Positions 15,945 through 24,411 of a stretch of DNA of 64,000 nucleotides are shown piece by piece. The stretch's first letter is position 1, and each line of letters starts with the position of its first letter. The translations under genes were made by a program, and so were the position numbers. Below the pieces are notes generated by a model, which saw only the letters and a list, made by a program, of their open reading frames with translations, ran no database searches and had not been told where the DNA came from. Source of the DNA: Actinomycetes bacterium (lineage in GTDB: Bacteria; Actinomycetota; Actinomycetes; Mycobacteriales; Mycobacteriaceae); NCBI GenBank assembly GCA_023432405.1, contig JAEYUQ010000016.1, forward strand, positions 62,001-126,000. Direction: 5' to 3'.

Positions 15945-18848
15945 CTAGAGCTGATCGTTCTCCGAGGCTGGGGCTTGAAATGCCTCAGCTGGGGGATAAG
16001 CAGCAGAAAAATGGCGATCGCCCCATGCCTCATCAATGCGGCGAACAGGAGAGAAGTACTTGTTGTGTCGCAGTGACGCTACCGGATAGGCCGCCTGAGC
16101 ACGAGAAAACTCGTAGTTCCAGGTATCGGTGGTCACTGACTCAGCAGTAAAAGGCGAGTGAGCAAGTACGGAATCCTCGTGGGCGATTTTCCCGTCGATG
16201 ATTTCCTGGATTTCCGCTCGAATACTGCGCATAGCTTCAATGAAACGATCTAACTCGGCTTTGTCCTCGGATTCCGTAGGCTCCACCATGAGAGTCCCAG
16301 CAACAGGGAATGCCAAAGTGGGGGCGTGGAAGCCGTAATCTATGAGACGCTTGGCCACATCTGCCGCACTCACACCCGAGGCATCTGTCAGGGCACGCAG
16401 ATCCAAGATGCACTCGTGCCCAACGAAGCCGTTTTCCCCGGTATAGAGGACCGGGAAGCTCTCCTGTAGTTCATGTGCCAGGTAGTTAGCATTAAGGATG
16501 GCGTGAGTAGTTGCTTGAGCTAAACCGGATGCGCCCATCATTGCGATATACATCCAGGAGATAGGAAGCACTCCCGCAGAACCGTAAAGTGTGGCCACCA
16601 CTGGAATCCCTGATGCTTCCGGATCGGTGGGATCTGCTGGAAGGAACGAAGCTAAATGGCTTCGGACTGCCACAGGGCCGACTCCCGGGCCGCCACCACC
16701 GTGCGGAATAGCGAAAGTCTTGTGCAGGTTCAGATGAGAAACATCACCACCAAAGGCACCTGGTTGAGCAATACCCGTCATGGCGTTGAGATTGGCGCCA
16801 TCAATATAGACTTGACCGCCCGCTGCATGAACCTTGTCGCAGACGCTGCGAACAGTATCCTCAAAGACCCCGTGAGTGGAGGGGTAGGTAATCATGATGG
16901 CGGCAATATGTTGCCCGTGCTCTTCCAGTTTCCTATCGAGGTCAGCCATGTCGATAGAGCCGTCTTCGGCTGTATCCACCGAGATCACACGCAGGTGTGC
17001 CATTGCGGAGGACGCGGCGTTGGTGCCATGAGCAGACGCCGGAATCAGACAAATGTCCCGCTGATGATCTCCTCGAGACTCGTGGTATTGGCGAATTGCC
17101 ATCAGACCGGCATATTCACCTTGCGCACCCGCATTGGGTTGCAGAGAAATAGCGTCATAGCCGGTAATACTGACTAACCACTGGGAAAGATCAGCAATGA
17201 GGTGATGCCAGCCTTCAGCATGGGAGCTGGGGGCGAAGGGATGGATGTTCGCAAACTCTGGCCAGGTAATTGGCTCCAAGGCTGCGGTGGGATTTAATTT
17301 CATGGTGCATGACCCCAAGGGAATCATGGTTCGGTCAAGCGCCAAGTCCCGGTCAGCTAGTTTCCGGATGTAACGCAGCATCTGCGTCTCGGAGTGGATA
17401 CTGGTGAAAATAGATTCCTGCAGTGGCATATCGCTACGTTGGAGCCCTTGCGGTATCACTGTTGTATTCCGAGAGGAAGAACTCTCACCAGTTTCTGAGC
17501 CATGTGGCTCAACGTCCTTGGAAAGGTCGGTACCGCAGCAGACCTGGATGAGAGTGTGAATATCCTCTTCCGTCGCTGGTTCGCCACAAGATATCGAGAC
17601 TGTATCGGCGTCAACAACACGAATCAGATAGCCCAGCTTCTCAAGAGTATGAGCAATGTCGTGGGCCCGTTGCGGGACGGAGACTGTCACCGTGTCAAAG
17701 AAGGATTCAGAGATGACTTGAAGGCCGTGTGCCTGCACTCCTTCAGAGAAGAGGATCGCCAGACGGTGAACGTGCTCAGCTATTCGGCGAAGCCCTGCTG
17801 GTCCATGATAGACGGCGTACATAGCTGCCGTCACTGCAAGGAGTGCCTGAGCAGTGCAGATATTACTTGTGGCCTTTTCTCGGCGGATGTGCTGTTCTCG
17901 GGTTTGAAGAGCTAAACGATAGGCAGGATAGCCATCGGCATCATGAGAAACGCCCACAAGGCGTCCAGGCATTTTGCGTACTAGCTTGTCTGTCACAGCC
18001 ATGAACGCTGCATGGGGGCCTCCGTAGAAAAGAGGCACGCCAAAGCGCTGGGAACTGCCCACTGATATATCTGCCCCAAGATCTCCTGGGGATTGCAGAA
18101 GTAAGAGTGAGAGTGGATCAGCCACCACTGTGGTCAATGCTGACGCTTGGTGAGCTGAGGAAATCAGCGGCTCAGGATCGATAATGTCACCCAGAGTGCC
18201 GGTGTAAGCAAGCACAACACCAAAGGCATCGTCAAAGGAAGGAGAGTCTGTAACATCCACCACCTCGGCGGGAATGTCAGAGGCTGCAGCTCTTTTCGTG
18301 GCTACGGAAAGAATCTGTGGGTGAAGCCGGGAATCCAGGAGAACGCGAGAGCCTTTGCGATTAGCTCTGCGCATCAGATTGATGGCTTCGGTGACTGCAG
18401 AGCTTTCATCCAGAAGGGAAGCGTTGGCAACTGGTAGACCTGTGAGAGACTCGATCATTGTCTGGAACACAAGGAGAGCTTCCAGGCGGCCTTGCGATAT
18501 TTCAGCCTGATACGGCGTATAGGCGGTGTACCAACCGGCGTCTTCTATAATCCCGCGACGAATGACAGCGGGCGTGAGGGTAGCCGAAAAACCCTGACCG
18601 TAGAAGGATTTAGTTACCGTATTCTCTGCAGCATAACGGCGCAGTTGCGCTTGTGCAGCGTCTTCAGATAGCGGCTGAGGAAGGTCAATGGGAGAGGTAG
18701 CGACGATATCCTGCGGGATCATATCGGCAATAAAATCTTCCAGTGAGTCATACCCCAAGCTTGTCAACATACTGTGTGTCTCGTGAGAATCGGGGCCGAG
18801 GTGACGAGAGCAGAATGCTCCCTCCGGGATTGAAGCCGTTTGGTTCAT
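15945..18848 (-). CDS. gcvP: Glycine dehydrogenase (decarboxylating), P protein
   Basis: This PLP enzyme decarboxylates glycine and passes the aminomethyl group to the lipoyl arm of GcvH. At 967 residues it is the fused homodimeric form: an N-terminal half (SRHLGPDSHE..MLTSLGYDSLEDF) and a C-terminal half with the PLP lysine at about K710 in NLHKTFAIPHGGGGPG. The ATG has AAGGAG about 12 nt upstream. It heads the gcv series and probably has its own promoter, because a strong terminator separates it from the E2 gene upstream. I saw no glycine riboswitch in its leader. Confidence 0.97.
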   Translation of the reverse strand: MNQTASIPEGAFCSRHLGPDSHETHSMLTSLGYDSLEDFIADMIPQDIVATSPIDLPQPLSEDAAQAQLRRYAAENTVTKSFYGQGFSATLTPAVIRRGIIEDAGWYTAYTPYQAEISQGRLEALLVFQTMIESLTGLPVANASLLDESSAVTEAINLMRRANRKGSRVLLDSRLHPQILSVATKRAAASDIPAEVVDVTDSPSFDDAFGVVLAYTGTLGDIIDPEPLISSAHQASALTTVVADPLSLLLLQSPGDLGADISVGSSQRFGVPLFYGGPHAAFMAVTDKLVRKMPGRLVGVSHDADGYPAYRLALQTREQHIRREKATSNICTAQALLAVTAAMYAVYHGPAGLRRIAEHVHRLAILFSEGVQAHGLQVISESFFDTVTVSVPQRAHDIAHTLEKLGYLIRVVDADTVSISCGEPATEEDIHTLIQVCCGTDLSKDVEPHGSETGESSSSRNTTVIPQGLQRSDMPLQESIFTSIHSETQMLRYIRKLADRDLALDRTMIPLGSCTMKLNPTAALEPITWPEFANIHPFAPSSHAEGWHHLIADLSQWLVSITGYDAISLQPNAGAQGEYAGLMAIRQYHESRGDHQRDICLIPASAHGTNAASSAMAHLRVISVDTAEDGSIDMADLDRKLEEHGQHIAAIMITYPSTHGVFEDTVRSVCDKVHAAGGQVYIDGANLNAMTGIAQPGAFGGDVSHLNLHKTFAIPHGGGGPGVGPVAVRSHLASFLPADPTDPEASGIPVVATLYGSAGVLPISWMYIAMMGASGLAQATTHAILNANYLAHELQESFPVLYTGENGFVGHECILDLRALTDASGVSAADVAKRLIDYGFHAPTLAFPVAGTLMVEPTESEDKAELDRFIEAMRSIRAEIQEIIDGKIAHEDSVLAHSPFTAESVTTDTWNYEFSRAQAAYPVASLRHNKYFSPVRRIDEAWGDRHFSAAYPPAEAFQAPASENDQL

Positions 18849-18908
18849 AGAGGTGTCGTACTCCTTGCAAACTAACAGTTAAGGCTCAAGAACAATCTTG
18901 TAGTGATA

Positions 18909-18914
18909 AGTATA
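18909..18914 (-). promoter_or_regulatory. Candidate -10 box for the gcvP transcript
   Basis: TATACT on the minus strand lies about 60 nt upstream of the gcvP start and downstream of the E2-gene terminator, so a gcv transcript could begin here. Confidence 0.4.
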
Positions 18915-18966
18915 AAAGTCCCCTTCGCAGAGGAAGGTGGCAATCCATGCCGGGTTAAGGTTCGGA

Positions 18967-19009
18967 GAAAAATGGCGGCTACCTCGCATTGTGTACGGAA
19001 GTAGCCGCC
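18967..19009 (-). terminator. Strong terminator after the E2 gene
   Basis: A perfect 9-bp stem GGCGGCTAC/GTAGCCGCC with an 18-nt loop is followed by ATTTTTCT on the minus strand. It lies just downstream of the E2 stop codon. Confidence 0.85.
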
Positions 19010-19024
19010 TTCAGGGTCAGAGAG

Positions 19025-20746
19025 TTAACCCTTCAGATCCGCTGCAAAGTCTGCATCTTCTAAGCGTGACGTCACAGCAGAGATAAATCGTCCAGCATCT
19101 GCAGTGCTTACTGCCTGATGGTCATAGGTGAAAGAGACAAAGGCAACAGTGCGCACTGCAATAGCATCTGCTCCATCCTTGACGACGACCCTCGGGCGCT
19201 TGGTGACTGCACCAATCCCGAGAGCACCTACCTGAGGTTCAAGCAATACCGGGGCGTCCAGGAGAGCGCCGGTGGCACCTACATTGGACACTGTGAAAGT
19301 AGCATTCATGATGTCCCGAGGCCTGAGGGCGCCTTTCTGGGCACGCTCTTTGAGATCCGTGAGCGCTACAGCAATGTCACTGACCGAGAGTTTCTGAACA
19401 GAGGGAATAACCGGGGCCAAAAGACCCTCTGCCGTATCCACGGTAATAGCCACATTGATGTCCTCATAGGAGGTCAGCTCCTTGGCTTCAGCATCATAGA
19501 AAACATTGACAGCGGAATGCTCTACCAAGGCCTCAGCAACAGCCTTGATAATAAGACTCTCATAGCCCAGGTCTTCGCCATACTGAGCGATAAAGTCAGC
19601 CCCGGAGTCTGTGAAGAGCTGAGAGACCTCAGTGAGGTCAATTTCCTGGATAAGTGGCTGCTGAGCGGTGTTATGAAGAGCAGAGCGAATGGCTTCGGCA
19701 CTAATCTGCTGTGCTCGGCTGAGTTGAGCCTTGTCAGAACCGGCACCCTTGGAGGGGGCCTCCTGAGCTGCCTTCATCACGTCTTGCTTGCGTATACGGC
19801 CTCCCACGCCTGTGCCTGTGACGGTGCTTAAATCTACGCCATGCTTCTTAGCCAGCTTGCGTACTAGAGGAGTCACATACGGCAGCTGGCCCTCACCAGT
19901 GTCCACTTTGCTGTGGAGTTCTTCGGGCTCTGATTCCTCAGCCTCGGCGCCAGAATCCTCCTCAGCCGTGGAGTCTTCCTCGATAGCAGGCTCTTCTGGT
20001 TGTTCGGAAGCTTCGGTGGTCTTGGCTTCTTCTTCCTCAGAAGTGGAGTCTTTCTGGGTATCCTCGCTGCCGGAGGCGGTATCGGTTGAGGTTGCGGTCG
20101 CAGATCCTATGCGCGCAATCACATCGCCGACTTCGATGGTGTCATCTTCCTTGGCCAGAATTTCTAACAAAGTACCCGCAGCAGGGGAAGGAATCTCGGT
20201 ATCCACCTTGTCAGTGGAAACTTCCAGGAGAGCCTCGTCCACCTCCACGGTGTCACCAACCTCCTTGAGCCATTGAGTGATGGTTCCCTCGGTGACAGAT
20301 TCGCCCAGTTCAGGCATCTCTACATCAATGGTCTCGCCCTGTTCCTCCGAGGAAGCCTCAGAAGTGTTCTCTGAGGTGTCTTCTTCGGGTGCGTCTTGAT
20401 CTTCCTCCTCTGCATCCTCCTCATCCTGAGATTCTTCAACCTCGGAATCTCCCTCAACAGCGTCGTTGTCTGTTTCATCTTCTTCAGCAACGTCGCCGGT
20501 GCTTTCGCCCTCGTCGCCGATGATTGCGATTATGTCGCCCACATCGACGGTGTCATCCTCTTCAGCGTGGATCTCTAGAAGAACACCACTGGCAGGGGAA
20601 GGAATCTCGGTATCTACTTTGTCAGTAGAGACCTCTAATAACGGCTCATCTACTTCCACTGTGTCGCCAACGGCCTTGAGCCACTGAGTGATGGTTCCTT
20701 CAGTGACGGACTCGCCCAATTCGGGCATCTCAACGGAAAAAGCCAT
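19025..20746 (-). CDS. sucB: Dihydrolipoamide acyltransferase (E2) of the pyruvate/2-oxoglutarate dehydrogenase complex
   Basis: This E2 core protein transfers the acyl group from its lipoyl arms to CoA. The 573 residues hold two lipoyl domains (lipoyl lysines K43 and K180, each in TDKVDTEIPSPA), each followed by a long acidic linker; then a peripheral-subunit-binding domain (YVTPLVRKLAKKHGVDL..GGRIRKQDV, about 300-335) and the catalytic domain. In corynebacteria one E2 serves both complexes and is often called aceF. The catalytic motif usually reads HxxxDG, but here it reads H543-Q-A-V-S-T, so the conserved Asp-Gly is absent. The ATG start has TAGGAGTC nearby. It is divergent from ilvE. Confidence 0.93.
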   Translation of the reverse strand: MAFSVEMPELGESVTEGTITQWLKAVGDTVEVDEPLLEVSTDKVDTEIPSPASGVLLEIHAEEDDTVDVGDIIAIIGDEGESTGDVAEEDETDNDAVEGDSEVEESQDEEDAEEEDQDAPEEDTSENTSEASSEEQGETIDVEMPELGESVTEGTITQWLKEVGDTVEVDEALLEVSTDKVDTEIPSPAAGTLLEILAKEDDTIEVGDVIARIGSATATSTDTASGSEDTQKDSTSEEEEAKTTEASEQPEEPAIEEDSTAEEDSGAEAEESEPEELHSKVDTGEGQLPYVTPLVRKLAKKHGVDLSTVTGTGVGGRIRKQDVMKAAQEAPSKGAGSDKAQLSRAQQISAEAIRSALHNTAQQPLIQEIDLTEVSQLFTDSGADFIAQYGEDLGYESLIIKAVAEALVEHSAVNVFYDAEAKELTSYEDINVAITVDTAEGLLAPVIPSVQKLSVSDIAVALTDLKERAQKGALRPRDIMNATFTVSNVGATGALLDAPVLLEPQVGALGIGAVTKRPRVVVKDGADAIAVRTVAFVSFTYDHQAVSTADAGRFISAVTSRLEDADFAADLKG

Positions 20747-20938
20747 TATCTAAGACTCCTACAACTTGTTCGGATATATTTTGGTTCCAAGATTACCGTT
20801 TCAGTAGTAATCGGAGGGGAAATAGGCACACTTTCAGGGGGTTCAGGCGGTACCCTCTCCAAGAACCCCGGCGTTGCGGGAAAGTGCTCAGTTCAGGAAG
20901 AAGCCAGGGGTGCCCTGTTACGAACTTGCCCAGCTGTG

Positions 20939-20944
20939 TAGATT
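20939..20944 (+). promoter_or_regulatory. Candidate -10 box for a leaderless ilvE transcript
   Basis: TAGATT ends 7 nt before the ilvE ATG at 20952, the spacing expected if transcription starts at the A of the start codon. No ribosome-binding site is present. Confidence 0.5.
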
Positions 20945-20951
20945 CCTATAC

Positions 20952-22055
20952 ATGGCTATCGAATTCAAGATTACACCGTCCGATCATCCCGCATCGGATG
21001 CCAAGCGTGAAGAAGTACTGCGAGATCCCGCTTTTGGGCAAGAGTTCACCGATCACATGGTCACAATTATGTGGGACGCTGATCAAGGATGGCATGACGC
21101 CGAAGTGCGCGCCTACGCTCCTTTCTCTCTTGACCCTGCCGCCAATGTATTCCATTACGGTCAAGCAATTTTTGAAGGAATCAAGGCCTACCGCCATGCT
21201 GACGGCACTATCGTGACATTCCGTCCAGATAGGAACGCAGCGCGTTTCCAAAACTCCGCAGATCGCTTGGCTATGCCTAAGCTGCCTGAGGAGGATTTCA
21301 TTGAGGCATTGCGTCAATTAGTCACTATTGACCAGGCGTGGGTCCCTGAAGCTGGAGGAGAAGCCTCCCTCTACCTGCGTCCGTTTATGTTTTCCACCGA
21401 GGCCACCCTTGGTGTGCATCCTGCCAATTCCTACTTGTTCTGTGTGATTGCCTCACCCTCGGGTGCTTACTTTAAAGGTGGAGTAAAGCCAGTGGATGTG
21501 TGGATCAGTGAGGATTATGTTCGTGCTGCGCCAGGAGGTTGTGGTGCTGCCAAGTTCGCTGGGAACTATGCAGGTTCTCTCAAGGCTCAGGTGCAAGCCG
21601 AAGAAAAGGGTTGCGATCAGGTGGTGTGGTTAGACGCCATAGAGCGCAAGTATTTGGAAGAGATGGGCGGCATGAACCTCATGTTCGTCTACGGTGAAGG
21701 CCACGATGCCACTGTGGTCACACCTGCACTGTCTGGTTCTCTTCTTCCAGGAGTTACTCGCGAGTCCATTCTGCAAGTGGCTCAGGATTTGGGATATGGC
21801 GCCGAGGAACGCCGCATTACAACCCAACAGTGGCATGACGATGCTGAGTCGGGGGCAATGACGGAGGCTATGGCCTGTGGTACTGCCGCCGTTATCACTC
21901 CTATTGGAACGGTGAAACACAGCCACGGTGAGTTCCAGATTAATCATGGAGAAGCAGGTGCCATCAGTATGCAGCTTCGTGAGCGACTCACCGGAATTCA
22001 GCACGGTGATGTGGAAGATACCCACGGCTGGGTCTATCCGCTTGTGAAGAACTAG
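20952..22055 (+). CDS. ilvE: Branched-chain amino acid aminotransferase
   Basis: This class IV PLP aminotransferase interconverts branched-chain amino acids and their 2-oxo acids with glutamate. Family features include VFHYGQAIFEGIKAYRH, RPFMFSTEATLGVHPA, PGGCGAAKFAGNYAGSLKAQ with the PLP lysine probably in KFAGNYA, and EEMGGMNLMFVY. The 367-residue product from the ATG at 20952 matches the C. glutamicum length as I remember it. A longer frame from 20874 adds an unlike extension. It runs divergently from the E2 gene. Confidence 0.95.
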   Translation: MAIEFKITPSDHPASDAKREEVLRDPAFGQEFTDHMVTIMWDADQGWHDAEVRAYAPFSLDPAANVFHYGQAIFEGIKAYRHADGTIVTFRPDRNAARFQNSADRLAMPKLPEEDFIEALRQLVTIDQAWVPEAGGEASLYLRPFMFSTEATLGVHPANSYLFCVIASPSGAYFKGGVKPVDVWISEDYVRAAPGGCGAAKFAGNYAGSLKAQVQAEEKGCDQVVWLDAIERKYLEEMGGMNLMFVYGEGHDATVVTPALSGSLLPGVTRESILQVAQDLGYGAEERRITTQQWHDDAESGAMTEAMACGTAAVITPIGTVKHSHGEFQINHGEAGAISMQLRERLTGIQHGDVEDTHGWVYPLVKN

Positions 22056-22064
22056 GACCCCTGA

Positions 22065-22087
22065 GAGTTCCTGCCGGTGAGGAACTC
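22065..22087 (+). terminator. Weak hairpin after ilvE
   Basis: GAGTTCCT and AGGAACTC form a perfect 8-bp stem with a 7-nt loop, 9 nt after the ilvE stop, followed by only a short CTT. It may end ilvE transcription against the convergent gene. Confidence 0.4.
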
Positions 22088-22144
22088 CTTCCGGTGGGGA
22101 AGTGTGGTCTGCCAGGAATCCTGGCTGTGGGGGTGGAGCACTGT

Positions 22145-23026
22145 TTATCGTGCTACACCTTGTTGGCCACTCGGATCACTAGCCTCGATAATGGGATCCA
22201 GAAAGCGTAGGGCGCTGAGCGCACCTGCGCCTTCAATAATGTTGATGCCCAGGCTATTCATGGGCGTCATCACCAACTCCCGGGTTGCAGCCCGCATAGC
22301 AGGATTATCGGGGGCATCGGCAAGGTAAGTCCACTGTCTCACGCCAGGCGTGATCTGTTCTGCCAGAAGTGTTGCTAGCACACTTGATGGCGAATCAATC
22401 AGCATGGGGGTTTTCCGAAGAGCAGCCTGTTGCATAAATTCCATGAGTTCCCGCAGTAGAGGTGCTTTCACCTTGCTCAGCATGGTGTAGGGGTCAGCGT
22501 GATCGGTTCGGATAGCGAACATGAGACCTCGCAGTTCCGCAACCTCTTCTTGCCAGGTTTCCACGTCCAAGAGTGGATTGACCAAGGCTACGGGTTCAGT
22601 GTTGCTAAGAGCTCCAATAAGTGCACAGACTTGCCTGACTTCTCCGCAGAGAGCCGGAATAAGAATCTCCGCACCTGAATCAATGAGCCTATCTGCCAGT
22701 GCGCGCCCACTTGAGGATGCAAGGTGCATACAGGCTGTGTCCTGGCTAAGGCTTCGTAAAATCTCTACCCGTGACGACGCCGTTTCTTCTACTGCTGGCG
22801 CCTCATCATCGGTGTGAACTGGTAGATGAGTGTTTCCATCCTGGTCAGTATTTGTTGTGGGCTCAGTAAAGAGCACAACATGGCGTTCGACCAGTGGGCG
22901 CAGCGGCCATTCTTGACGACATCTGCTTAACCACGTCAAAACGGGTGATATGCGTCCCCACCCTGGATCTATCTGAGCAGCACTGAGAGGGTGAGGAGAG
23001 CTGATTAAAGGAATACCGTCACTCAT
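22145..23026 (-). CDS. Reduced CobT-like protein
   Basis: This 293-residue protein resembles the second half of nicotinate-nucleotide-dimethylbenzimidazole phosphoribosyltransferase (CobT), the enzyme that activates the lower ligand of cobalamin. The supporting segments are RKTPMLIDSPSSVLATLLA, ITPGVRQWTYLADAPDNPAM and the end block MNSLGINIIEGAGALSALRFL, which aligns with the family's RLGEGTGA and keeps the glutamate. The family is normally about 350 residues, and the GGTG/GIGNTT nucleotide-loop motifs I would expect in the first half are not evident. I chose the ATG at 23024-23026 because it overlaps the DUF3043 stop (ATGA). No cobU or cobS lies next to it. It may be inactive or have a new role. 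Confidence 0.6.
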   Translation of the reverse strand: MSDGIPLISSPHPLSAAQIDPGWGRISPVLTWLSRCRQEWPLRPLVERHVVLFTEPTTNTDQDGNTHLPVHTDDEAPAVEETASSRVEILRSLSQDTACMHLASSSGRALADRLIDSGAEILIPALCGEVRQVCALIGALSNTEPVALVNPLLDVETWQEEVAELRGLMFAIRTDHADPYTMLSKVKAPLLRELMEFMQQAALRKTPMLIDSPSSVLATLLAEQITPGVRQWTYLADAPDNPAMRAATRELVMTPMNSLGINIIEGAGALSALRFLDPIIEASDPSGQQGVAR

Positions 23027-23799
23027 TTGCCGGTTGTTTCCGTTGATTCGCCAATGAGTACACGAGGCTTCGGGGAACGCCAACGGCGGGGTTGTGAGGC
23101 ACGGCTGTAGGCGTAGAAGCCAAGGCTAAACCCGGTTGCCTTTGTCTCTGGGAACTGCTTTTTCACGGCGCGATTAGCTCTTATACCAATGATGACACCT
23201 TCAATAATCATGATGGTTGCAATGACCATGGCCATGAGCTGGCCAACGAAGGCCATAGAGGGGATAAAAATCCCGGCAAAAACGGGAACGAGGAACGCTA
23301 TTAAAAGGATCATCATGTAGTTAATGAGGAATCGCCGAGCATCCACCCAGTCTCGAACCATGGCCCGCTCAGGCCCGCGATCTCGGGCTAATAGGTAGCG
23401 CTCATCACCGGCGTCCATGAGACGTTGAACTTCTGAGCGCGCTTGGCGGTTCTCATTACGCTGCTTTCGCTTGTGCTCCTTCCACTCCTCCTTCGTCATG
23501 GACTCTTTCAGTTTCTGACGTTCCTTTTTAAGCTGTGCAGGTGTTTTGGTGATACCTGGGCTGGAATGGCGAATTCCTTTAGCTAGTTCCACATCTCGAC
23601 GTTTCGGAGTGGGCCGCCCCTTTGGGGGTGTGTAGCCGCTTCGCTGTTGTTTCTGTTGTTCTTGAGCAGAGCTGGTCTCAGAGATGTCGGCATGATCAGC
23701 GCGGCTATGCCCTGTCTTGCTATTTTCTGGCTGTGCATCATCAGCCTGAGAGCGAGAAGTAGAGCGGCTGATCGCGGTTTTTAAATCTGGGAACTTCAC
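23023..23799 (-). CDS. DUF3043 domain membrane protein
   Basis: This conserved actinobacterial protein of unknown function has 258 residues. The N-terminal 60 residues are low-complexity and polar, followed by a basic stretch (GYTPPKGRPTPKRRDVE, LKKERQKLKESMTKEEWKEHKRKQRNEN) typical of DUF3043. Then comes RDRGPERAMVRDWVDARR and two transmembrane helices (about 165-185 and 192-215). It starts at GTG (23797-23799) and its stop overlaps the start of the CobT-like gene, so the two are coupled. It is divergent from the Fe-S carrier gene. Confidence 0.85.
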   Translation of the reverse strand: MKFPDLKTAISRSTSRSQADDAQPENSKTGHSRADHADISETSSAQEQQKQQRSGYTPPKGRPTPKRRDVELAKGIRHSSPGITKTPAQLKKERQKLKESMTKEEWKEHKRKQRNENRQARSEVQRLMDAGDERYLLARDRGPERAMVRDWVDARRFLINYMMILLIAFLVPVFAGIFIPSMAFVGQLMAMVIATIMIIEGVIIGIRANRAVKKQFPETKATGFSLGFYAYSRASQPRRWRSPKPRVLIGESTETTGK

Positions 23800-24007
23800 G
23801 GAATATAGGCTACAAGCAGATTGTTGAACCGGAGTGCACTAGGTCCAGAGATTTTGTGCAGAGCCCCTCCACAATGTTGAGAGGGAGGACATGAGGTCAT
23901 CTCTTGCTCGTTCTGAGGAGATCTCCTTGGGAGAGTAAGGTGGGCTAACGTTCTATTGGTAGATTGCAAAAAGCTATCTGAGACGCACGATTGAGAGGCG
24001 AATTACT

Positions 24008-24352
24008 ATGACTACTCCTGTGAGCGCTACTGGAATTACTCTCACCGAGGATGCTGCAGCGAAAGCAAAGAGTCTCCTGGAGCAGGAGGGGCGTACTGAC
24101 TTAGCACTACGCATAGCTGTCCAACCAGGTGGTTGCTCAGGACTTCGTTATCAGTTGTTCTTCGATGACCGTGAGCTTCCCGGTGATCTCTCTGATGAAG
24201 TTGGGGGAGTGCGGCTTGTGGTGGATAAGATGAGCAGGCCTTACCTCGTAGGCTCCACCATTGATTTTTCTGACACCATCCAGTCCCAGGGATTTTCCAT
24301 TGATAATCCCAATGCAACAAGTACCTGTGCCTGCGGAGACTCCTTCAACTAG
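24008..24352 (+). CDS. A-type iron-sulfur carrier protein (HesB/IscA/ErpA family)
   Basis: This 114-residue cytoplasmic protein probably carries Fe-S clusters to client enzymes. The three ligand cysteines are present: C43 in GGCSGLRY and C107, C109 in the C-terminal TCACG. Clients in this window could include LipA and the Rieske protein, but that is inference. Which member of the family it is (ErpA or IscA) cannot be decided from sequence alone. It starts at ATG with GAGAGGCG about 8 nt upstream and ends at a shared bidirectional terminator. Confidence 0.93.
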   Translation: MTTPVSATGITLTEDAAAKAKSLLEQEGRTDLALRIAVQPGGCSGLRYQLFFDDRELPGDLSDEVGGVRLVVDKMSRPYLVGSTIDFSDTIQSQGFSIDNPNATSTCACGDSFN

Positions 24353-24356
24353 AAAT

Positions 24357-24392
24357 AATCCTCACTACCTCGTTGGTGGGGTAGTGAGGATT
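24357..24392. terminator. Bidirectional terminator between the Fe-S carrier and asnB/ltsA
   Basis: A perfect 13-bp stem (24357-24369 with 24380-24392) has a 10-nt loop and lies between two convergent genes. On the minus strand it is followed by ATTTCT. Confidence 0.8.
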
Positions 24393-24411
24393 GCTCAGAA
24401 TTGCCGGAACA

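Noticed and set aside
18849..18966. Possible glycine riboswitch in the gcvP leader
   Set aside because: A short stretch resembling CGAAGGGG is present, but the conserved aptamer core and paired stems are not found and the leader is too short.
19788..20276. 162-codon plus-strand frame opposite the E2 gene
   Set aside because: Serine-rich shadow of the acidic linker and lipoyl repeats of the E2 protein.
19025..20746. Tandem repeat or recombination artefact in the E2 gene
   Set aside because: The repeated segments are two normal lipoyl domains, as usual in actinobacterial E2 proteins.
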